Both the position numbers and the translations under genes were made by a program. This document shows positions 17,483-24,906 of a stretch of 64,000 nt of DNA, one piece after another. Source of the DNA: Promicromonospora sukumoe 327MFSha3.1 (GTDB taxonomy: Bacteria; Actinomycetota; Actinomycetes; Actinomycetales; Cellulomonadaceae); the NCBI RefSeq assembly GCF_000385135.1, contig NZ_ARQM01000010.1, forward strand, positions 620,001 through 684,000. The letters are read 5' to 3'. How positions within the stretch are numbered: position 1 is the first letter of the stretch; each line of letters starts with the position of its first letter. The notes under the pieces are model-generated. The model ran no database searches. It saw only the letters and a program-made list of their open reading frames with translations, and had not been told where the DNA came from.

Positions 17483-18663
17483 GTCCGGTCCGCCACGGCC
17501 GAGTACGCGCGGGGCATCCGTGCCCGGACGACGAAGCCGCCGTCGTCCCGCCGCTCCGTGCCGAACTCGCCGCCCAGGGTCTCGACGCGTTCGCGGAGCC
17601 CGGCCAGGCCTCTGCCGCTCCCGCCGGGGACGGCCCCGCAACCCTGGCCCCCGCCCGCGCCCGAACCCGCAGTACTGATCTCCACGACGATCTCCCGTTC
17701 CGTGTGCCGCACGTCCACCGTCGTCGCGGCGCCGTGCGCGTGCTTGAGCGCGTTGGTCAGGGCCTCCTGCACCACGCGGTAGGCGGTCAGCCCGGCGCTG
17801 TCCGCCGAGCCGGCCGGCTCGCCGTCCTCCACCAGCTCCACCGGCTGCCCGGCCCGGCGGGTCTGCTCCACCAGGTCGCGCACCTCGCCCGCCGACGGCG
17901 TCCGCGCGGCGCCGTCGTGCCCCGGATCGAGCAGGTCGAGCAGCTGTCGCAGGTCGGCGATGGCATGCCGGCCCGTGTCGGTGACGGCGTCCAGGGTCTG
18001 CTCCAGGCGCTCGGGCGCCGCGGTCAGGTACTTCGCCGCCTCGGTCTGCACGACCATCGCGGTGACGTGGTGGGTCACGACGTCGTGCAGCTCGCGGGCG
18101 ATCCGGGTGCGCTCCGCCACCAGCGTGTCCTGCGCGACCCGCAGCCGCCGCTCCGCCTCGGCCGCCCGGGTCGAGCGCAGCCAGGTGCCGACGCCCCAGG
18201 CGAGCGCCATCGCCAGGTAGAACGTCACGAGCTCGTCCACGCGCTCGGCCCCGGTCAGCCGGTCGAGCGCGACGGCGAGCGCCACGTAGCCCACGGTCAG
18301 GACGGCGGGGACCACGCGGCGTCGTCGGTCCAGGTGGGCGCCGGTGCTCACGAGCGCGATGCCCAGCGTGTTGCCCGCGAACGAGTGGTACCCGGTGACC
18401 TGGGCGGCGGCGAACCCGACCGCGACCAGGAGCATGCAGGCCGCCGGAAACCGCCGTCGGACCGCGAGGGGTAGGCACTGCAGGGCGATGACGAGGACCG
18501 CCCACCCGTCCAGGGGGCGGGCGGGCAGCTCGCCGACCTGGGTGCCGTAGTCGCGCAGGAACGGGAGGAACGCGAGCCCGGCGAGCCCGAGGGCGAGCGG
18601 CAGGTCCCGGACGGTGACGTCGAGCCGGCGCCACCGGTCCATGGCCCCACGCAGGTCGGTCAC
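17479..18663 (-). CDS. Sensor histidine kinase, HisKA_3 type
   Basis: The 394-residue protein has an N-terminal set of about five or six hydrophobic helices (residues ~20-150), a HisKA_3 dimerisation domain with the phosphoacceptor motif ARELHDVVTHH, and a HATPase_c domain near the C terminus with the truncated GxGxxGL motif (GSGRGLAGLRERVETLGG). This is the NarX/DesK-like class that pairs with NarL regulators. The start is GTG 18663, overlapping the CPBP gene stop by four bases. The signal is unknown; a membrane sensor next to a membrane protease suggests envelope stress. Confidence 0.93.
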   Translation of the reverse strand: MTDLRGAMDRWRRLDVTVRDLPLALGLAGLAFLPFLRDYGTQVGELPARPLDGWAVLVIALQCLPLAVRRRFPAACMLLVAVGFAAAQVTGYHSFAGNTLGIALVSTGAHLDRRRRVVPAVLTVGYVALAVALDRLTGAERVDELVTFYLAMALAWGVGTWLRSTRAAEAERRLRVAQDTLVAERTRIARELHDVVTHHVTAMVVQTEAAKYLTAAPERLEQTLDAVTDTGRHAIADLRQLLDLLDPGHDGAARTPSAGEVRDLVEQTRRAGQPVELVEDGEPAGSADSAGLTAYRVVQEALTNALKHAHGAATTVDVRHTEREIVVEISTAGSGAGGGQGCGAVPGGSGRGLAGLRERVETLGGEFGTERRDDGGFVVRARMPRAYSAVADRT

Positions 18664-19520
18664 GCGGGGAGCCTAGCGGCCTTGTCAGCAGCGGCGGCAG
18701 CGGCGGCGTGCGCGGCCCGGGCGGCGCGGTTCAGCGGCACGATGCGGCCGCGGCGGTGGGCGACGACGAGGAAGATCGCGGCGGTGATCACGCAGAACAC
18801 CACGGAGTAGAGGCTGCCCTCAGGGCCGAAGGCCCCGCCGGTGACCAGCACGTGGCCGGACGTCGAGGCGTCGAGCAGGCCCTGCGGGGTGTCGTTGCCG
18901 GACACCTCGGTGCTGAAGACGGCGCTGCCGGCGACGTTCCAGCCGAGGTGCAGGCCGATCGGCACCCAGAGCTTGCGGGTGGCGACGTACGCGGCCGTGA
19001 GCATGCCGCCGGCCTCCAGCGCGATGGCGACGGCGCCCCACAGGGTGGCGTTCGGGTTGAGCAGGTGCGCCAGGCCGAACAGGAGGCCCGTGATCGTGAG
19101 GGAGACCCAGGTGCCGGTCCAGCTCTCGACGATCCGGAACACGACGCCGCGCCACATGAGCTCCTCGGTCACGGCCGCGGCGGCCATGAAGCCGAGCAGC
19201 CCCAGCGCGCCCATGGGGGAGCCCAGGCCGTGCACGGTGTAGCTGCCGAGAAAGGTGAGGTTGACGATGACCAGGCCGAACAGCCCGAGCCCGAGCAGCG
19301 TGCCCCAGGTCAGGGCGGGCGCGGCACCCTTCAGGGCCACCTCGACCACGGGACGGCGCTCGGTCAGCCGCACCACCCACCTGTAGACGACGACGCCGAC
19401 CACGGCCGTGGCGAGGCCGACGGCGAACGTCAGCCAGGGGTTGTCCTGGACCGCCATGAGGCCTTGGCCGCCGAGGAACGAGACCGCCACAACCGCGATG
19501 AGCTGCCACACCAGACGCAC
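18660..19520 (-). CDS. CPBP family intramembrane glutamic endopeptidase
   Basis: The 286-residue membrane protein has the CPBP (Abi/Rce1) motifs: EExxxR as TEELMWRGVVF, FxxxH as FGLAHLL, and HxxxN as HLGWNVAG. These form the active site within the membrane. Six to eight hydrophobic helices are evident. GTG 19520 is chosen because AAGGAG at 19526-19531 (minus strand) gives a five-base spacing; longer starts lack support. It is the first gene of the unit with the kinase and regulator. Roles of the family include processing of small peptides and bacteriocin self-immunity; none can be assigned here. Confidence 0.88.
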   Translation of the reverse strand: MRLVWQLIAVVAVSFLGGQGLMAVQDNPWLTFAVGLATAVVGVVVYRWVVRLTERRPVVEVALKGAAPALTWGTLLGLGLFGLVIVNLTFLGSYTVHGLGSPMGALGLLGFMAAAAVTEELMWRGVVFRIVESWTGTWVSLTITGLLFGLAHLLNPNATLWGAVAIALEAGGMLTAAYVATRKLWVPIGLHLGWNVAGSAVFSTEVSGNDTPQGLLDASTSGHVLVTGGAFGPEGSLYSVVFCVITAAIFLVVAHRRGRIVPLNRAARAAHAAAAAAADKAARLPA

Positions 19521-19650
19521 GATGACTCCTTGGGAAGAGGCCGCGGCCGGGCGCCGCGTGCCACCCCGAACGCTATGAATTCCCAGGTCAACAGTCGTCA
19601 CCACAGGGTGGACACTCGCGGGTAGCTCGCACGGGGGACAGACTGGGCCG

Positions 19651-20241
19651 GTGGCCAGCACCCTTGACCTGATCCGTGCGGAGATCGTCGCCGACCCGTC
19701 CAACGCGTGGGCGGCCGAGCTCGGCTGGGAGCCGCTCTACTCCGTGTCGGAGGGAGCCCGGATCGTCCTGGTGGGGCAGGCGCCCGGCCGCAAGGCCCAG
19801 GAGAGCCGCAAGCCGTGGAACGACGCCAGCGGCGTCAAGCTGCGCTCCTGGCTCGGCGTGACCGACGAGCAGTTCTACGACCCGGACCTGTTCGCGATCC
19901 TCCCGATGGACTTCTACTACCCGGGCAAGGGGGCCTCGGGCGACCTGCCGCCGCGCAAAGATTTCGCGGAGCGGTGGCACCCGCGGATCCTCGCCGAACT
20001 GCCGAGCCGCAGGCTCACGGTCCTCGTGGGCAGCTACGCCCAGAAGTACTACCTCGGCGGCCGGGCCAAGAAGAGCCTGACGGAGACCGTGCACGCGTAC
20101 CAGGAGTACCTGCCCCAGACGGTGCCGCTGGTGCATCCGTCGCCGCTGAACTTTCGCTGGCAGGCCAAGAACCCCTGGTTCGAGGCGGACGTCGTGCCGG
20201 CGCTGCGGACGGCCGTGGCCGGGGCGCTCGCGGACGTGTGA
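19651..20241 (+). CDS. Uracil-DNA glycosylase superfamily protein
   Basis: The 196-residue protein contains the superfamily motif 1 as VLVGQAPGRKAQESRKPWNDASG, a central FAILPMDFYYPGKG segment, and the C-terminal HPSPLNFRW loop that corresponds to motif 3 (HPSPL) of uracil-DNA glycosylases. This matches the COG1573-like group that excises uracil or related lesions or has diverged in specificity. The start GTG 19651 follows closely on the divergent CPBP promoter region. It is convergent with the glyoxalase gene, separated by a strong hairpin. Confidence 0.8.
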   Translation: MASTLDLIRAEIVADPSNAWAAELGWEPLYSVSEGARIVLVGQAPGRKAQESRKPWNDASGVKLRSWLGVTDEQFYDPDLFAILPMDFYYPGKGASGDLPPRKDFAERWHPRILAELPSRRLTVLVGSYAQKYYLGGRAKKSLTETVHAYQEYLPQTVPLVHPSPLNFRWQAKNPWFEADVVPALRTAVAGALADV

Positions 20242-20247
20242 CGGGGA

Positions 20248-20292
20248 GCGAGGTAACGGACAGGGAGCATTGCTACCTCTCCGTTACCTCGC
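20248..20292. terminator. Bidirectional terminator hairpin
   Basis: Perfect 13-bp arms, GCGAGGTAACGGA at 20248-20260 and its reverse complement at 20280-20292, with a 19-base loop, lie between the convergent glycosylase and glyoxalase genes. No T-tract follows, as is usual in GC-rich actinobacteria. Confidence 0.65.
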
Positions 20293-20321
20293 CCCAGGTG
20301 CAGGTGTTCTGCCGGGGACCC

Positions 20322-20924
20322 CTACTGCCACGCGAACCCGTCCGGGTCCGTGAACTCGCCGACGTCGCCGCCGACCGTGAGCCGGTGCGAGCCCGTGCCC
20401 TCCGGCGGCACCCCGGCGTCCTTGGCCAGCGCGGCGCGCTTGTACAGGCCGAAGCCGATGGGGCTGGAGCCCATCTTGAAGTCGACGTACGAGCCGAAGC
20501 TCTTGCCGACCGTGAGGCCGTGGCCCACGTAGAACTTCTTGCTCGCGGACACGTCGTCGGCGCCGACCAGGAGGACGATCTCGTCGAACCGCCGCTCGGC
20601 GGGCCGCGTGTCCTTCTTGGCGGACGTCGCGACCTTCCAGATCGTGCCGTCGGGCGCCTGGACCACGCCGCCGTGGCCCCACATGGACTTGGCCATGGGC
20701 TTGAGCACGGTGGCCCCGGCGCCGACGGCGGCGTCGAACAGGGCGTGGACGTCGCCCGGCTGGTCGGCGACCAGCGAGATGTGGAACCCGCGGAAGCCGG
20801 AGGACGGCGTCTCGCCCGCGGTCAGCCGGAGGCGGTCCTCGCCCAGGCCGAAGGCGGCGTCGTAGAAGGAACGTGCGGTGCTGGGGTCGGCCACCTCGAG
20901 GGTGACGGAGTCGATGTTTGCCAT
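20322..20924 (-). CDS. Glyoxalase/VOC superfamily protein
   Basis: The 200-residue protein is two consecutive VOC modules: MANIDSVTLEVADPSTARSFYDAAFGLG...GGVVQAPDGTIWKVA, then DEIVLLVGADDVSASKKFYVGHGLTVG...GEFTDPDGFAWQ. VOC proteins use paired beta-alpha-beta-beta-beta units to bind a metal for dioxygenase, isomerase or antibiotic-binding roles. The metal ligands are not clearly conserved and the substrate is unknown. ATG 20924 is at the start of the first module; further upstream sequence is shadow. Confidence 0.85.
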   Translation of the reverse strand: MANIDSVTLEVADPSTARSFYDAAFGLGEDRLRLTAGETPSSGFRGFHISLVADQPGDVHALFDAAVGAGATVLKPMAKSMWGHGGVVQAPDGTIWKVATSAKKDTRPAERRFDEIVLLVGADDVSASKKFYVGHGLTVGKSFGSYVDFKMGSSPIGFGLYKRAALAKDAGVPPEGTGSHRLTVGGDVGEFTDPDGFAWQ

Positions 20925-21004
20925 GCCCACAACGTTAGGGAGCGGCCTGCGGGCAACGCTTCTCGATTCCTGACCGCCTTCCCCGAGGTGTTCTACGGGG
21001 CGTT

Positions 21005-21619
21005 CTACCGGCCGACGACGCGGGCCCGCAGCAGGAGCGCCCGCAGCGGCGTCACCAGCACCATGACGAACAGCCAGAGGTACGACGGAACCAGCAGCCC
21101 GAGCAGCAGCGCGAGCGTGAACAGCAGCGCCAGGGACAGCGGCATCGCCGCGATCGCGGCATCCACGGGCAGCCCGGCGGCGGTCCGGGTCCTGCGCTCG
21201 ACGACCGCGATCGTGAACAGCAGCCAGGCGCTCACCGCGAGCGTGCCGACGTACGACGCCACGACCTGCCGGTCGGTGTCCAGGCCGCCCGTCAGCGCCG
21301 TGACCACGGGCATCAGCGTGATGGTGAACAGCCACGCGAGCTGCAGGTTCGTCCGACGTCGGCCCGTGGGGGTGTCCGCGTGCAGGATGCCGTGGTGCAG
21401 GCGCCAGAACATCGCGATGATCACGAAGCTCAGCGCGAACGCGACCAGCTGCCAGGAGTGGTCCCGGACGTACTCGACCACGGTCCGCTCGTCGGCGACC
21501 GCCTCCGAGACGCTCTCCATGAGCGGCAGGATCAACAGCGTCATCGAGATGGCGATCGCGGCGTCCAGGAACGCGATGAGGCGCTCGCTGGTGCGCTCGG
21601 GCGGCTGTGCGGTGTTCAT
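21005..21619 (-). CDS. TMEM175/DUF1211 family membrane protein (putative potassium channel)
   Basis: The 204-residue protein has six hydrophobic helices. It starts with the family signature ERLIAFLDAAIAISMTLLILPL, corresponding to the RxxxFSD motif of the TMEM175 pore-lining helix, here with LD in place of SD. Bacterial members form K+-permeable tetramers. Length fits a single six-helix repeat. ATG 21619 has GGAGGT four bases upstream. Confidence 0.85.
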   Translation of the reverse strand: MNTAQPPERTSERLIAFLDAAIAISMTLLILPLMESVSEAVADERTVVEYVRDHSWQLVAFALSFVIIAMFWRLHHGILHADTPTGRRRTNLQLAWLFTITLMPVVTALTGGLDTDRQVVASYVGTLAVSAWLLFTIAVVERRTRTAAGLPVDAAIAAMPLSLALLFTLALLLGLLVPSYLWLFVMVLVTPLRALLLRARVVGR

Positions 21620-21683
21620 CTGGACCTCCGTGCGTGATCCTGCCACGCGCCGCCACGCGGGGCGCCCGCGGATCGCCGGACGT

Positions 21684-21713
21684 TTGACGAGATTGTTTAC
21701 AGCGCTGTAAATT
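21684..21713 (+). promoter_or_regulatory. Promoter with LacI-type operator for importer-GH31 operon
   Basis: TTTACAGCGCTGTAAA at 21696-21711 is a perfect 16-bp palindrome centred on GCGC, the form of LacI-family operators. A -35-like TTGACG lies at 21684-21689 and a -10-like TAAATT at 21708-21713, 18 bases apart, so the operator sits inside the core promoter. The first gene starts at 21760, giving a leader of about 40 bases. A bound LacI repressor here would block RNA polymerase. Confidence 0.75.
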
Positions 21714-21759
21714 CCGACGGTCGCCGCGAGCAACGGAGTTCGAGCATGGGAGATGCAGC

Positions 21760-23058
21760 GTGAGTCCAGGTTCTGGTCGTTCCGCCCCGGTGAGCCGGCG
21801 GTCATTCCTGGCCGGCTCCGCCGCGCTGGTCGCGCTGGGCGTGGCCGGCTGCGCGCCGTCGTCCTCGCCGTCCGGCGGAGGCGGGGGTGTCACCCTGCGC
21901 TTCTACGAGCAGAAGCAGGAGGTCATCGCCTACTTCGACGAGCTGCTCCGCCGGTTCGAGAAGGAGCGCCCGGGCATCACCGTGGTGCACGACAGCACCG
22001 TGGCCATCGCCCCGCAGTTCGTGCGCAACGAGCCCGCCGACGTCGGCTGCTTCAACGACAACCTGGAGCTGGCCCGCTACATCAAGCGCGGCGTGCTCGG
22101 GGACCTGTCCGACCTGCCGTCGGCGCAGACGGTCCGCACGGACATCGGCGAGCTGACCGACCAGTACGCGACCTACCCCGGCCGCACCAGTGTGCTGCCG
22201 TACTCGCTCGCCGCGGCCGGCGTCATCTACAACAAGAGGATCTTCGCGGAGCACGAGCTGCCCGTCCCGGAGACGTGGTCGCAGTTCGTCGACGTCTGCG
22301 ACGAGCTCGTCAGCGCCGGCATCACGCCGATCTACGCGACCGACCGCGACACCTGGACGCTCTGGCAGGGGCTCTTCGACTACTCGGTGGGCAGCCTCGT
22401 GGCGCCGGGCGAGTTCTTCGCTCGCCTCAAGGAGCTGGGCACCGACGTCGGGCCGGACTCGGAGGTCTCCTTCGAGAAGGACTTCGCGGTGCCGATGGAG
22501 CGCGCCAAGACGATCTCGTCGTACTTCAACAAGGACCACGCGGTGCGGGCCTACGCCGACGGCAACCTCGCGTTCGGCAAGGGCGAGGCCGCCATGTACC
22601 TCCAGGGTCCGTGGGCGCTCAGCCAGATCGCGCTGGTCGACCCGGACCTGGAGATCGGCACCTTCGCGCTGCCTGTCTCCGAGAACCCCGAGGACCGGCA
22701 GGCGCGCGTCAACATCGACCTGGGCCTGTGGATCCCCACGGCGTCGACCCACCAGGACGAGGCCCGCGAGCTGGTCGAGTTCCTCATGCGGCCCGACATC
22801 CTCAACGCCTACAACGCCGACAACCTCGCGTACTCGACGCTCAAGGACGCCCCGCCGCAGCAGGACGAGCGGCTCGCCGGGCTCCAGGACTACGTGGACC
22901 GCGCCGCCTTCTACCAGGGGGCCGGGACGTTCGTGCCGACGTCGATCCCGCTCGGCAACTACCTGCAGTCCGCGATCCGCAGCGGCAACTTCCAGGGCAT
23001 GCTCCGCCAGCTCGACGCCGACTGGCGCCGGCTCGCCGGACGGGAGGCCACGGTATGA
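21760..23058 (+). CDS. ABC transporter substrate-binding lipoprotein (sugar)
   Basis: The 432-residue protein begins with a twin-arginine-like SRRSFLAGSAALVALGVAGC signal ending in a lipobox (VAGC), so it is a lipoprotein at the membrane surface. The rest is a family-1 extracellular solute-binding domain (TLRFYEQKQEVIAYFDELLRRFEKERPGITVV; FGKGEAAMYLQGPWALSQI is the family's conserved helix). It delivers a sugar or oligosaccharide to the two permeases that follow. GTG 21760 has GGGAG seven bases upstream. It overlaps the next gene by four bases. The substrate is probably an alpha-glucoside because of the GH31 gene in the operon. Confidence 0.92.
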   Translation: MSPGSGRSAPVSRRSFLAGSAALVALGVAGCAPSSSPSGGGGGVTLRFYEQKQEVIAYFDELLRRFEKERPGITVVHDSTVAIAPQFVRNEPADVGCFNDNLELARYIKRGVLGDLSDLPSAQTVRTDIGELTDQYATYPGRTSVLPYSLAAAGVIYNKRIFAEHELPVPETWSQFVDVCDELVSAGITPIYATDRDTWTLWQGLFDYSVGSLVAPGEFFARLKELGTDVGPDSEVSFEKDFAVPMERAKTISSYFNKDHAVRAYADGNLAFGKGEAAMYLQGPWALSQIALVDPDLEIGTFALPVSENPEDRQARVNIDLGLWIPTASTHQDEARELVEFLMRPDILNAYNADNLAYSTLKDAPPQQDERLAGLQDYVDRAAFYQGAGTFVPTSIPLGNYLQSAIRSGNFQGMLRQLDADWRRLAGREATV

Positions 23059-23945
23059 CTGACACAACGATGTACCAGCGCACGAGGCGGCGGGTCGAGC
23101 CGCTCTACTACGTGTTTCTGATCCCGACCCTGCTGATCTTCACGGCGTTCGTGATCATCCCCGCGCTCATCGGCATCTTCTACAGCCTCACCGACTACGT
23201 CGGCTTCGGCGACTGGTCGTTCCTGGGCCTGAGCAACTACGCCGCCCTGTTCAGCGACCCGCGCATCCTCCAGTCGTACGGGTTCACGCTCGGGTTCGCG
23301 CTGGTCACCGTCGTCGTCGCCCAGACGATCGCGCTCGCCCTGGCCGTGGCGCTGACCCGGCGCATCCGGTTCGCGACCACGCTGCGGACCGTGTTCGTGA
23401 TCCCGATGGTGGTCTCCGGGATCGTCGTGGCGTACGTGTTCAACTTCCTGTTCTCCAACTCGCTGCCCGCCATCGCGACGGCGGTCGGGTTCGGGCCGCT
23501 GGAGGAGAGCATCCTCGGCAACCCTGACCTGGCCTGGCTGTCCATCGTGATCGTGTCCGCGTGGCAGACCATCCCGGGGGCGCTCCTGGTCTACACGGCC
23601 GGGCTGACGTCGATCCCGAACGACCTGTACGAGGCGAGCGCCCTGGACGGCGCCACGCCCTGGCGGCAGTTCCGGTCCATCACCGTGCCGCTCATCGCGG
23701 GCTTCATCCTGATCAACACCATCCTCGGCGTGAAGGGCTACCTCGGCGTGTACGACGTCATCGTCGGCCTGACCGGCGGCGGTCCCGGCACGGCCACCAG
23801 CAGCGTCGCCATGACGATCTTCGGCGGCTTCACCGGCGGCGACTACGCCTACCAGATGGCCAACGCCACGGTGTTCCTGATCGTCACCGCGCTCATCTCC
23901 GTCGCCCAGATCGTCGCCACCCGTGGAAGGGCGGTCCAGCTGTGA
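23055..23945 (+). CDS. ABC transporter permease, MalF type
   Basis: The 296-residue protein has six membrane helices and the permease EAA loop (EASALDGATPWRQFRSITVPLI) that docks on the ATPase. The ATGA overlap with the binding protein gene shows coupling. It forms a heterodimer with the next permease. No ATPase is encoded in the operon, so a shared MsiK-like ATPase elsewhere is likely, as known for actinobacterial sugar importers. Confidence 0.93.
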   Translation: MTDTTMYQRTRRRVEPLYYVFLIPTLLIFTAFVIIPALIGIFYSLTDYVGFGDWSFLGLSNYAALFSDPRILQSYGFTLGFALVTVVVAQTIALALAVALTRRIRFATTLRTVFVIPMVVSGIVVAYVFNFLFSNSLPAIATAVGFGPLEESILGNPDLAWLSIVIVSAWQTIPGALLVYTAGLTSIPNDLYEASALDGATPWRQFRSITVPLIAGFILINTILGVKGYLGVYDVIVGLTGGGPGTATSSVAMTIFGGFTGGDYAYQMANATVFLIVTALISVAQIVATRGRAVQL

Positions 23946-24856
23946 CCACCGTCGAAACTTCTCGCGCTGACGGCCCCCGCGCGGCCGGCCCGCGCCCGTC
24001 CGCCCGACCCGCACGCCCGGCCCACGCGGGCCGGGTGCACCGGACGAACTGGCCGCTCACGATCCTGCTCGGCCTGGCGACGCTCACCGTCTTCGTGCCG
24101 CTGTACGTGACGCTGTCGATGGCGTTCAAGACCAGCGCGCAGTCCGCGGACGGGAACGCGTTCTCGCTGCCCGCGCCGTTCAACCCGGCGAGCTTCGCCG
24201 AGGCCTGGTCGCTGACGCGGTTCCCGGTCTCGTTCGGCATCTCGCTGGCCGTGGCGGCGATCGCCGTGCTGCTCACGCTGTTCCTCAGCTCGCTGGCCGC
24301 GTACGCCATCGCCCGGAACTGGGACCGCCGGTTCTTCCGGTGGTCGATGATCTACCTGCTCGCGGCCCTGTTCCTGCCGTTCCCCGTCGTCGCGCTGCCG
24401 CAGATCCAGCTCACGGCGCTCACCGGCCTGGACAACCCGCTGGGCGTCGGCATCCTGCACGCGATGTTCCAGCTCTCGTTCAGCGTGCTGCTCTACACCG
24501 CCTACCTGCGCTCCATCCCGATCGAGCTGGAGGAGAGCGCGCGGATCGACGGCGCGAGCACGTGGCAGATCTTCTGGCGCATCATCCTGCCGCTGCTCGG
24601 GCCGATGAACGCCACGGTCGGCATCTTCGCGTTCCTGGCGTCCTGGAACGACTTCATGATGCCGTCGCTCATCATGTCCGACCCCACGTTGCAGACCCTG
24701 CCCGTGGTGCAGAACATCTTCCAGAGCCAGTTCGGCACCAACTACAACGTCGCCTTCGCGTCGTACCTGATGGCGATGGCGCCGAGCATCATCGCCTACC
24801 TGTTCGCGCAGCGCTGGGTGATCAGCGGCGTGACGCAGGGCGCCGTCAAGAGCTGA
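23942..24856 (+). CDS. ABC transporter permease, MalG type
   Basis: The 304-residue protein has a basic, proline- and alanine-rich cytosolic N terminus of about 35 residues, six membrane helices and the EAA loop (EESARIDGASTWQIFWRIILPLL). GTG 23942 overlaps the MalF-type gene by four bases. It completes the importer; the GH31 gene follows after 50 bases. Confidence 0.93.
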   Translation: MTTVETSRADGPRAAGPRPSARPARPAHAGRVHRTNWPLTILLGLATLTVFVPLYVTLSMAFKTSAQSADGNAFSLPAPFNPASFAEAWSLTRFPVSFGISLAVAAIAVLLTLFLSSLAAYAIARNWDRRFFRWSMIYLLAALFLPFPVVALPQIQLTALTGLDNPLGVGILHAMFQLSFSVLLYTAYLRSIPIELEESARIDGASTWQIFWRIILPLLGPMNATVGIFAFLASWNDFMMPSLIMSDPTLQTLPVVQNIFQSQFGTNYNVAFASYLMAMAPSIIAYLFAQRWVISGVTQGAVKS

Positions 24857-24906
24857 GCCGCACGAGCCGTACCAAGCACCGAGCCGGAAAAGCACCGAGG
24901 AGTTCC

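Noticed and set aside
16820-18634. A single 604-codon fusion of sensor kinase and response regulator
   Set aside because: The first two thirds of that frame is shadow of the kinase gene. The real regulator starts at GTG 17482 with a four-base overlap, and the kinase is read in another frame.
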